From an uncultured bacterium (GTDB lineage: Bacteria; Patescibacteriota; Saccharimonadia; Saccharimonadales; Saccharimonadaceae): a stretch of 64,000 nucleotides of DNA. Location of the stretch: the NCBI GenBank assembly GCA_903832635.1, contig CAILCF010000005.1, forward strand, positions 62,001-126,000, written 5' to 3'. This document shows positions 23,951 through 30,860 of this stretch, piece after piece. Within the stretch, counting starts at the first letter, position 1, and every line of letters starts with the position of its first letter. A program made the position numbers and the translations under genes. The notes beneath the pieces were generated by a model. The model saw nothing but the letters and a program-made list of their open reading frames with translations. It did not search any database and was not told where the DNA came from.

Positions 23951-24199
23951 CTAGACATGGACTTTATCAAGATCAATGCCGGCTTTATCCGCCAGTACTT
24001 GAATATATTTCTCTAACCGACTAATTTTGTGATCCATTGCAGCCATTTCTTGGGCGTAGGTGTCAATCTTATTGGCGTAACCGTCAATGATATCCGTCAA
24101 TAAATCGAAACGCTTATCGACTATCAAAAATTTGCCATCGACATCTTGGCGAAACTCTTTCATGTATTTGAATAATTTCGTAAATTGATCTTCACTCAT
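23951..24199 (-). CDS. Small coiled-coil protein
   Basis: 82 residues, almost all helical, with heptad-like spacing (FTKLFKYMKEFRQDVDGKF; MDHKISRLEKYIQVL). It resembles short coiled-coil proteins that are common in Saccharibacteria; function unknown. TATAAT (24206-24211) ends exactly six nucleotides before the ATG. It ends 31 bp to the right of repeat copy 9 and is a one-gene cassette. Confidence 0.6.
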   Translation of the reverse strand: MSEDQFTKLFKYMKEFRQDVDGKFLIVDKRFDLLTDIIDGYANKIDTYAQEMAAMDHKISRLEKYIQVLADKAGIDLDKVHV

Positions 24200-24242
24200 A
24201 CAAATATTATAGCATTAATGACTAAACATAATTAGGGATTTA

Positions 24243-24280
24243 TTGGCAGGGCATCCTAGACGAAGTTAGAACTTTATTGA
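24243..24280 (+). repeat. tRNA-Trp-like repeat, copy 10 (left of 38-bp perfect pair)
   Basis: TTGGCAGGGCATCCTAGACG continuing for 38 bp to 24280; all 38 bases recur at 27383-27420. It is a diverged subtype of the array repeat and bounds the NUDIX-RiPP-phosphorylase block. Confidence 0.85.
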
Positions 24281-24299
24281 TTGTAAGTATCACTAATTG

Positions 24300-24791
24300 C
24301 TAATTAAAGAATTGTCTGCAGCTTGCAATCAATCGATCGCCAACTTTGCCATAATTTATTAAATTGTTTACATCATTTATGCCAACAAGTTTGTGTCCAA
24401 CAACACTTCCGCCTGGATCGTTAGTGAACTCACCAATCTTTTCTAATTTTGCGTATACTCTGAATTGATACGCCACGTCTTTATCGCCTGGCCTCGATAA
24501 TCTTTGGTAGCCAAGTGGTAACCATGAAACAATCTTCATATTTAGTTCTTCTTGTATTTCACGATGCATTGCGTCCTCGAGCGACTCACCTTGCTCGACA
24601 TGACCACCCGGAAGGTTGTTTTCTTTATCATGGTATTTTACTAATGGAACTCGATTTTCAAAGTTCCCTATTACATAAATTTGTTCCCACTGGAGGTCCG
24701 GGATTTCAGATTTATTTTGAACATCATACCATTTAACAGATATTACGTCTCCTTCATAAATAAATTCATCAATCAAATCTGGTTTTGTCAT
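24300..24791 (-). CDS. NUDIX hydrolase A
   Basis: 163 residues with an intact Nudix box: GGHVEQGESLEDAMHREIQE continuing ELNM (GX5EX7REUXEEXGU, with Asn in place of the last Gly). An N-terminal beta sheet and a C-terminal basic tail flank it. It hydrolyses a nucleoside diphosphate linked to an unknown group. TATACT (24798-24803) ends six nucleotides before the ATG (leaderless). Confidence 0.85.
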   Translation of the reverse strand: MTKPDLIDEFIYEGDVISVKWYDVQNKSEIPDLQWEQIYVIGNFENRVPLVKYHDKENNLPGGHVEQGESLEDAMHREIQEELNMKIVSWLPLGYQRLSRPGDKDVAYQFRVYAKLEKIGEFTNDPGGSVVGHKLVGINDVNNLINYGKVGDRLIASCRQFFN

Positions 24792-24843
24792 TAGTTCAGT
24801 ATAACAAAAATGTACGTTCTCTGATTTTTTTGCATTAAAATAT

Positions 24844-24865
24844 CCCGTTACCTCACCGTAACGGG
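24844..24865. terminator. Hairpin between NUDIX and the peptide gene
   Basis: CCCGTTAC pairs with GTAACGGG (8 bp, 6-nt loop). T-rich sequence follows on the minus strand, so it is probably a terminator for the radical-SAM/peptide transcript. Confidence 0.6.
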
Positions 24866-24902
24866 AAGTATTGACTCTTCGATATTACTGGATCATGAGA
24901 TT

Positions 24903-24939
24903 GGCGGCACCCGTCCGCATTGCGCAAACGGGTGCCGCC
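24903..24939 (-). terminator. Strong GC hairpin after the precursor peptide gene
   Basis: GGCGGCACCCGT pairs with ACGGGTGCCGCC (12 bp, 13-nt loop), 15 bp past the peptide stop. It lacks an immediate T-run, so it may protect the mRNA end or act with the second hairpin at 24844. Confidence 0.6.
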
Positions 24940-24953
24940 TCACTCTTCTGGAC

Positions 24954-25115
24954 CTACGCCACGTGGGACTGCTCGCTGAAAGCGGAACCACAGCAGGCGT
25001 TGCCGCCCATGACGATGGCCTTGGTGATCGACTCCCCGGTCGGGAGCGTCTCCTGCCGACTGACGGATGCGCCGATTACGTCATGGGCGCTCGTCATTGT
25101 CTGAAGCACTGTCAT
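24954..25115 (-). CDS. Putative RiPP precursor peptide (53 aa)
   Basis: The ORF starts at ATG 25115, six nucleotides after GAGGGGAGG, an excellent ribosome site, and lies 21 bp downstream of the radical-SAM gene. It encodes MTVLQTMTSAHDVIGASVSR as a hydrophilic leader start and ends in AIVMGGNACCGSAFSEQSHV plus Ala. The GG before NACCG resembles a double-glycine leader cleavage site. The Cys-Cys pair and Ser/Phe residues are candidate crosslink positions. The arrangement (SPASM enzyme then short Cys-containing peptide, then strong hairpins) is typical of ribosomally made, post-translationally modified peptides. The class (sactipeptide, ranthipeptide or other) is not determined. Confidence 0.7.
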   Translation of the reverse strand: MTVLQTMTSAHDVIGASVSRQETLPTGESITKAIVMGGNACCGSAFSEQSHVA

Positions 25116-25136
25116 TCTTGTCACCTCCCCTCAGGG

Positions 25137-26468
25137 CTATGTCGCTGATGGACTAGCGCCAGAAGACTTCGCCTTCTGGTACTTTTGAAGAACATATCCT
25201 GGAATGTCATGAACGACATCAGAACATGTTTTTCTGCCGATGTATCTTGCCATGCGGCATCCGCCCTTACAAAGTGGGAGGATCTTGCACCGCAGGCATT
25301 CGTCGTCGTTGAAGGGGTCGGCAGTCACGAACCTGGCGTACCTGGAGACTTCTGCCTGGGACAGGAAGCCGTCTTTGACGTTGCCGACGGACTCCTCCTT
25401 TCCCATGTTGTGCGAACACATGAACAGGTCACCCTCCTGATTGATCAGGAAAGCGTTATCAAAGTCGCACTCGCAGAAGTTGTATGTCGGGCCCTCGTCG
25501 AACGAGTTGGTGGTGAAACCGGTGCTCTCGGCCAGCTGGTAAAGCGGCGCGAGGTTAGTAAAGGGCGACTGTCCCTTCAACCTCTGGGAGAACTCTTGGC
25601 CCGGACTTCTGCCGTCAGGGTGGGAGTTTACCCACCTAAACAGCAGAATGCACTTCCTTTTCACGCTGGTCGGGACTTTCTCGAGCAAGGCCGGAATGCT
25701 GTCGTAGTTGTTGTCGGTCACGTTGACGCGCAAAATGGACGCCACGTCAGATTGACTGCCTTCGCAGTATCTGGCCATGTTGCCCAAAATCGTGTCAAAC
25801 GTACCGGCGTGCGAACCCTTGACGAACCGGTAACTGTCGTGGATAGCTCTGTCGCCATCGAGCGTTACCTGGACGCTCTTGATATGAAGCGCTTCGGTTT
25901 GCTCGGCGAATTGCTCATCCAGTAGTACACCGTTCGTCACGAGACTTGCGGTGTACTCGAATCCATATTGCCCTTCCAGGCGCAGGATGCCTTCAGTTAA
26001 CCGTGCGATCGTTCCCTTTGACAGCAGCGGCTCCCCACCGAACCACTGCAAGTACAGGGTCTTCGCGCCGACCAACTGCCGTTCCAGCCACGTCAAGTAG
26101 CTGTTCTCGGTCTCTCGACTCATGAACATGCCCGTCTTGCTTTCGAAGCAATACGGGCAGTCCAAGTTGCACGAGAGGTTCGGTAGAACGGTGTGCCGGT
26201 GTATTCCCGACGAGTACAGACTTCGGCTCCAACCGAGCCTGAAGTAAGCCAGCTCGTCCATGTTGTCCTCGACCACAAACATCTGGTCAGAAAGGGACTG
26301 GAGCAAGCTTGACTCCGTTTGGCTCGTGGGATGGAAACCGTTGTTCGACAGGTTCGTGAAAACCGTGTACTCATCAGCTGACATTTCAGCGATGTTCTTG
26401 TACATGGTGTTGTAGAACACTTTGCCGACTGGACCGTCGACGATGATAGTGTAGAATGAAAGCTTCAT
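25137..26468 (-). CDS. Radical SAM/SPASM peptide-modifying enzyme
   Basis: 443 residues. The N-terminal 95 residues look like the peptide-engagement (RRE-like) region of such maturases. The radical SAM motif is CNLDCPYC (CxxxCxxC), followed by LQWFGGEPLLS. The SPASM end has Cys ligands in CECDFDNAF, FMCSHNMG and ECLRCKILPLCKGGCRMAR for extra Fe-S clusters. ATG at 26468 has CGGAGG eight nucleotides upstream; the frame open to 26519 is not used. The gene is much richer in G and C than its neighbours and has different codon use, a sign of acquisition. It probably crosslinks the peptide encoded at 24954-25115. Confidence 0.88.
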   Translation of the reverse strand: MKLSFYTIIVDGPVGKVFYNTMYKNIAEMSADEYTVFTNLSNNGFHPTSQTESSLLQSLSDQMFVVEDNMDELAYFRLGWSRSLYSSGIHRHTVLPNLSCNLDCPYCFESKTGMFMSRETENSYLTWLERQLVGAKTLYLQWFGGEPLLSKGTIARLTEGILRLEGQYGFEYTASLVTNGVLLDEQFAEQTEALHIKSVQVTLDGDRAIHDSYRFVKGSHAGTFDTILGNMARYCEGSQSDVASILRVNVTDNNYDSIPALLEKVPTSVKRKCILLFRWVNSHPDGRSPGQEFSQRLKGQSPFTNLAPLYQLAESTGFTTNSFDEGPTYNFCECDFDNAFLINQEGDLFMCSHNMGKEESVGNVKDGFLSQAEVSRYARFVTADPFNDDECLRCKILPLCKGGCRMARYIGRKTCSDVVHDIPGYVLQKYQKAKSSGASPSAT

Positions 26469-26502
26469 CTTACAGACCTCCGAAATATCGAAAGATGTCA
26501 AT

Positions 26503-26570
26503 GGACAGCAGATAGACACCTCTGTCCAACTACCTGTTATATATTTAACACATAACTATGACATATGTCA
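26503..26570. promoter_or_regulatory. Divergent control region of the radical-SAM and phosphorylase genes
   Basis: It contains a perfect 12-bp palindrome TGACATATGTCA (26559-26570), a possible operator. Leftward TTGACA overlaps it, and rightward TACAAT lies just after it. A hairpin GGACAG...CTGTCC (26503-26527) falls in the leader of the radical-SAM mRNA. Confidence 0.45.
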
Positions 26571-26611
26571 ATTTATGTTACAATTAGCGTTGAATAAACT
26601 GGAGAAAAGAG

Positions 26612-27346
26612 ATGATAACATTCGATTCTGATAAAAACGCCATATTCAATCCGCAAAGTCTTAATTTAGTAGGCAATCCTAAAAAAGCCCTAATGATTTT
26701 TGACGATGAGGTCTGGGAAGATTATGTTGAAAAAAACAAAGCACTAGAGACTTTTCCGGCAAAGAATAACAGCGGTAGAGTCTTTAGCACCTTTCGCATG
26801 TATAAACATGATGACGAAAATATTTTGTTAATCTGCCCAAACGTCGGTGGGGCGGCTTCTGTTGTAGACTTAGAGTTACTAATTGCCAGTGGTATTAAAA
26901 AAATTGTTGCCTTCGGAACATGTGGTGCAATGGATAAAAATGTTGGTAAAAACACCATCATCATCCCGTCAAGCGCAATTCGAGAAGATGGCGTCAGCTA
27001 CCACTATCTACCACCTAGCGACGAAGTTGATCAGAAAAAGACATCAATTAAAGTCATGGAAAAAGTCTTTTCGCGACATAACATGAATTATCAGACGGGA
27101 AATGTTTGGACGACCGATGCGGTATATAGAGAAACATCAAATAAACTGAAAACCATGAAACAAAATGGCTGTCTGGCTGTTGATATGGAAATGGCATCAC
27201 TGATGTCTGTGGCTAAATTTAGGTCTATTGATTTTGCTGGTTTTTTAATTGCTGACGATAATATCGACGGAAAGCCTAAAATTGAATACAAAAGAGACTC
27301 TGCTAAGCTACTTCAGCTAGCCTTAGAAATAGTAACAACCATTTAA
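26612..27346 (+). CDS. Nucleoside phosphorylase family protein
   Basis: 244 residues of the PNP/UDP phosphorylase fold (PF01048). GTCGAMD and REDGVSYHY are the phosphate and base pocket regions, and LAVDMEMASLMSVA holds the MEM ribose-binding motif. It cleaves a nucleoside with phosphate; base specificity is unclear. GGAG lies seven nucleotides before the ATG. It is divergent from the radical-SAM gene and is the last gene before the right 38-bp repeat. Confidence 0.85.
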   Translation: MITFDSDKNAIFNPQSLNLVGNPKKALMIFDDEVWEDYVEKNKALETFPAKNNSGRVFSTFRMYKHDDENILLICPNVGGAASVVDLELLIASGIKKIVAFGTCGAMDKNVGKNTIIIPSSAIREDGVSYHYLPPSDEVDQKKTSIKVMEKVFSRHNMNYQTGNVWTTDAVYRETSNKLKTMKQNGCLAVDMEMASLMSVAKFRSIDFAGFLIADDNIDGKPKIEYKRDSAKLLQLALEIVTTI

Positions 27347-27382
27347 TTATTAACTACTCTTTTATGGTTTATAAGCATAAAC

Positions 27383-27420
27383 TTGGCAGGGCATCCTAGA
27401 CGAAGTTAGAACTTTATTGA
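27383..27420 (+). repeat. tRNA-Trp-like repeat, copy 11 (right of 38-bp perfect pair)
   Basis: Identical over 38 bp to 24243-24280 and in the same orientation. Upstream TTATAAGCATAAAC matches flanks of other copies. The ABC permease gene ends 31 bp to its right. Confidence 0.85.
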
Positions 27421-27450
27421 AGATAGCCGTATGAATACCGGAAACTTTGT

Positions 27451-28668
27451 CTATAGTCCCCAGATTGCGTCCAGAATCTTAATTCTGACGGACTGGAATG
27501 CTGGTACAAGTGATGAAAGTAGTGTAACTGCTGATAGGATTAATGCATTCTGAATCATTGAGCCTTGGTTGATGTATAGAGTTACGTAACCGTAAGGGAA
27601 TTTGAATGGATGCTGCACAACAATTGGGGCTAGAACGTACAGAAATACGAGTGCGCCAATACTGATACCTATCATTGCAAAAAATGCAGATTTTAGTAGA
27701 TAGTTGCCGATAATTGCCTTTGACTGTATACCTATCGCGCGCTCTATACCGATCTGTTTCCTTTTATTAATCAAATCAACGTATGTGACTATAAAGACGG
27801 TTATAGCGGCTACTATAAGTGAAATGATCTTTAGTATTTGATTTATTAGATCGAATGTCTTTAATTGATCTCTTACAGGTCCTGCTAGATCATCTGATGT
27901 TTGATATTTTATTCCGGGTTGTTTCGACACTAGGTTATCACCTAGACTTGTATTACTCTCAGTGTTTTTAGATTTTACATATACCGAAGTCGAGTGATTT
28001 TTCGTTATTGGTAGCAATAAATTGGCATCCTTTTGAGATATATAGGCCTTTTGGTCAGATTGAAGGAAGTTATTATTGAAAATCCCTTTCACTTTAAAGT
28101 CATGTGTCTTGCCATTTATCAAACTGACCGTTACCGTATCACCAGCGTGTACGTTTTTCAATGAAATAGCATATCCTTGCATGTTTGTCTGTCCTGCTCC
28201 CGCAATTTCCACTCCCAATACAATCGAATCCGTATCGTTTTTATCTAAGAACGAACCTTCAATTATGTTACTAGGGGTTGTGAATACTTTTCCAAATGAG
28301 TCAGGCTCGATAGCATCTACTGACCAAACATTTGATATGTTGCCCTTACTGATCTGAGTACCAACCCTTAGGGTAGGAGTAGCATCGACAACTGAAGTGT
28401 TTGATCGTATATTTGTTAATAATTCGTCTGTATTTGTAATATTTGAGCCGCTATTAGAGGAAGACAGGATAACATTGCTAGTTAGAGTTTCAATTAGCTG
28501 CAAGCTTACCTTATGGCTTAGGCCTTCAATTAATGATGGTAAAAATAATAAATTAATATAGATCAAGGCCAGCATACCAATAGTAAGTACGGTTATGCCT
28601 TTGTTGCCGCGCCACAAAGAGCGTATTGCCAAGAATATTGAAACCCTTGCAGAACGTAAATATTTCAT
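27451..28668 (-). CDS. FtsX-like ABC transporter permease
   Basis: 405 residues: N-terminal helix, a 210-residue outside domain, and three C-terminal helices with the FtsX signature (VDLINKRKQIGIERAIGIQS). Same class as 21811-22956 but only distantly similar in sequence. It overlaps the ATPase gene by 4 bp (ATGA-type coupling). It lies between the array and tRNA-Trp, so it may itself be the first cassette. Confidence 0.85.
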   Translation of the reverse strand: MKYLRSARVSIFLAIRSLWRGNKGITVLTIGMLALIYINLLFLPSLIEGLSHKVSLQLIETLTSNVILSSSNSGSNITNTDELLTNIRSNTSVVDATPTLRVGTQISKGNISNVWSVDAIEPDSFGKVFTTPSNIIEGSFLDKNDTDSIVLGVEIAGAGQTNMQGYAISLKNVHAGDTVTVSLINGKTHDFKVKGIFNNNFLQSDQKAYISQKDANLLLPITKNHSTSVYVKSKNTESNTSLGDNLVSKQPGIKYQTSDDLAGPVRDQLKTFDLINQILKIISLIVAAITVFIVTYVDLINKRKQIGIERAIGIQSKAIIGNYLLKSAFFAMIGISIGALVFLYVLAPIVVQHPFKFPYGYVTLYINQGSMIQNALILSAVTLLSSLVPAFQSVRIKILDAIWGL

Positions 28669-29339
28669 ACGTATTCCTCTGTAATTCTTCCATCCTTTAG
28701 AAATATTAGTTGTGTTGCATATTTTTTATCGTCAGGATCATGAGACACAAAGATTATTGTTACACCAGTTTTTTTGTTCAGGTTTTTTAGCGTGTCCATT
28801 ACTGTCTTTGCGGATATGCTATCTAGATTTGCAGTCGGTTCGTCTGCAAAAATAACTTTTGGATTGTTTATCATGGCTCTTGCTATTGCAACACGTTGTT
28901 GTTGTCCACCTGATAGTTCTTTGGGTAAATGGTTAATCTCATTTCCAAGACCAACAGTTTCAAGTAAATTCTTAGCTAGCTTTTTATACTTTTTACTTTT
29001 GACACCAGACATCATGGCGGGGAGATATACGTTTTCAATTGCAGTTAACTCAGGTATAAGAGCATATTCCTGGAACACGTAGCCTAATGTGTTTAAACGA
29101 AGTATTGATCTCTTACCTTCCGGCAAATCAATAACGTCCTTTGCGTCGATTATAATACTACCGCTATTTGGCCTATCTATCAGGCTAAGTTGACGTAGTA
29201 ATGTTGTCTTTCCAGACCCGCTCTTGCCCATCAAACCAACCATCATGCCCTTTTCGATGTCAAAAGAAACATCTGAAAGAGCGGGTACTTCTACTTTACC
29301 CATTTTATAAATCTTGCTTAAATTGTTGACTGTAATCAT
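28665..29339 (-). CDS. LolD/MacB-type ABC ATPase
   Basis: 224 residues with Walker A GKSGSGKTT, Q-loop YVFQEYALIPE, signature LSGGQQQRVAIARA, Walker B VIFADEPTANLD and H-loop SHDPDD. Forms a pair with the FtsX-like permease. AGG lies eight nucleotides before the ATG; a TATATA box at about 29370 would give a short leader. Confidence 0.9.
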   Translation of the reverse strand: MITVNNLSKIYKMGKVEVPALSDVSFDIEKGMMVGLMGKSGSGKTTLLRQLSLIDRPNSGSIIIDAKDVIDLPEGKRSILRLNTLGYVFQEYALIPELTAIENVYLPAMMSGVKSKKYKKLAKNLLETVGLGNEINHLPKELSGGQQQRVAIARAMINNPKVIFADEPTANLDSISAKTVMDTLKNLNKKTGVTIIFVSHDPDDKKYATQLIFLKDGRITEEYV

Positions 29340-29378
29340 TTCGGCCTATTCTTTTAGCTGTTTATATAATCATAACAA

Positions 29379-29404
29379 AATAAACTCCATATAGGGAGTT
29401 TATT
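29379..29404 (-). terminator. Terminator of tRNA-Trp
   Basis: AATAAACTCC (29379-29388) pairs with GGAGTTTATT (29395-29404), and a T-rich tract follows on the minus strand. Confidence 0.8.
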
Positions 29405-29419
29405 CATACTACTTATGCT

Positions 29420-29494
29420 TGGCAGGGGCACGTGGAATCGAACCACGATCTTAGGTTTTGGAGACCCATATACTGACCGTTGTACTATGCCCCT
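29420..29494 (-). tRNA. trnW: tRNA-Trp (CCA anticodon)
   Basis: Cloverleaf: acceptor AGGGGCA/TGCCCCT, D stem GTAC/GTAT, anticodon stem TGGGT/ACCTA with loop CTCCAAA (anticodon CCA), T arm GTGGTTCGATTCCAC, and an encoded CCA end. Promoter TTTAAA (29529-29534) and TACAAT (29506-29511), spacer 17. Its 3' end is the apparent parent of the repeats at 17.3-27.4 kb, all of which lie on its 3' side. Confidence 0.95.
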
Positions 29495-29636
29495 CTGAAC
29501 ATGTAATTGTAACAGATTATTATCTGAATTTAAAGTGTTGTAAAAGCACAAGCTTCGTTTTATAATTGACGCAGAACGGCCTATAATAAAAAAGGAATGT
29601 CTGGTTAACTTTGTTTAACCGAAATCATAAAACAAA

Positions 29637-30860
29637 ATGAAGATACTAATGTTAGGGTGGGAACTTTGGCCAAACAACAGCGGAGGGCTGGGCGTAGCCT
29701 GTTATCATATGTCCAAAGCCCTAGCGATTGCCGGTGCATCAATTGATTTTGTTGTCCCCTACACCGCCGAACACGAAGGTATTGATTATATGGATGTCCA
29801 CTGTGCAACAAAACTTTCGCCCTTGGAGAGAAACGGCCTTGGTGCATACGACACAAAAACTGTAATGAATAAACCTCTCTCTAAAGCCGATATAAACAAC
29901 TTGAAAGATATGCGTGGCGTCCAAAAGCGTTATGTTCAATACGTCAAAAAGTTAGCCAAGATTTCACAACCGGATATAATTCATGCACATGACTGGATGA
30001 CTATGGAAGCGGGCATGGGTGCCAAAGAAGTTTGTGACGCACCACTGATTGTTCATGTACATGCAACCGAATTTGACCGTTCAGGTAGTGATTTAGGTAA
30101 TCCATTGATTCACGAGATTGAATACCAGGGATTAATGATGGCAGACCGAATAGTTGCCGTTAGTAATATAACAAAAAACATAATTGTAGAAAAATACGGT
30201 ATCCCCGCTGATAAGGTTGAGGTAGTTCATAACGCTATTGATATTGTTTACCTAAATGATGGCTATTGTTATGACTTTAGTACTTATAAATATTTAGAGG
30301 GATTGAAGCATGAAGGATATACGATTGTTTTAAACCTTACACGTTTTACTAACCAAAAAGGTCTGGTTAACTTCGTTAAAGCCGCTGCCAAAGCCTGCAC
30401 AAAATATGATAAACTAGTCTTTTTATTGGTTGGTGATGGTGAGCAACGCGATGAACTCATTAGATTGGCGGCTGATTTAGGTATATCCGACAAGATATTC
30501 ATGACTGGATTTATCAGAGGAAAACAATGGCGTGACGCTTATAGCGTGGCTGATGTTTTTGTGATGAGCTCGGTCAGTGAGCCGTTTGGATTGACAGCAC
30601 TAGAGGCTGCACATCATGACAATGCCATAATTTTAACCAAACAATCCGGTGTTGGTGAAGTATTAAATAGTGTTTTCAGATATGATTTTTGGGATGAAGA
30701 TGTACTGGCTGATCAATTAATTGGAATCGCCACTTCCTATGTACTAAAAAAATCACTCCAAGAAGACGTAAAGATGGAATATGCCAGATTATCGTGGCAT
30801 GATGCTGCCAACACCTTAATGCGAATTTATAACGATAAGCAAAGGATGGTAACGGCATGA
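29637..30860 (+). CDS. Glycogen synthase-like glycosyltransferase (GT4/GT5)
   Basis: 407 residues, GT-B fold. The N-terminal KILMLGWELWPNNSGGLGV is the glucosyl-acceptor loop of glycogen/starch synthases. HAHDWMT and HATEFDR follow, with the C-terminal nucleotide-sugar site EPFGLTALEA (EX7E). It likely transfers glucose from a nucleotide sugar to an alpha-glucan. It is first of four genes that build and trim alpha-glucan. TATAAT at 29582-29587 gives a leader with a GGTTAA-TTAACC hairpin. Confidence 0.85.
   Translation: MKILMLGWELWPNNSGGLGVACYHMSKALAIAGASIDFVVPYTAEHEGIDYMDVHCATKLSPLERNGLGAYDTKTVMNKPLSKADINNLKDMRGVQKRYVQYVKKLAKISQPDIIHAHDWMTMEAGMGAKEVCDAPLIVHVHATEFDRSGSDLGNPLIHEIEYQGLMMADRIVAVSNITKNIIVEKYGIPADKVEVVHNAIDIVYLNDGYCYDFSTYKYLEGLKHEGYTIVLNLTRFTNQKGLVNFVKAAAKACTKYDKLVFLLVGDGEQRDELIRLAADLGISDKIFMTGFIRGKQWRDAYSVADVFVMSSVSEPFGLTALEAAHHDNAIILTKQSGVGEVLNSVFRYDFWDEDVLADQLIGIATSYVLKKSLQEDVKMEYARLSWHDAANTLMRIYNDKQRMVTA

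Noticed and set aside
25185-25925. A 246-codon rightward gene inside the radical-SAM gene
   Set aside because: It is an antisense open frame caused by high GC; it has no family motif, while the opposite strand has intact radical-SAM and SPASM motifs and a ribosome site.
17312-27420. CRISPR array
   Set aside because: The repeats are degenerate, spaced 0.1-3 kb apart with genes between, and no cas genes are seen.
17312-29494. Classical integron
   Set aside because: No integron integrase or attI in view, and most repeat copies are not the imperfect palindromes expected of attC sites; they resemble a tRNA 3' end instead.
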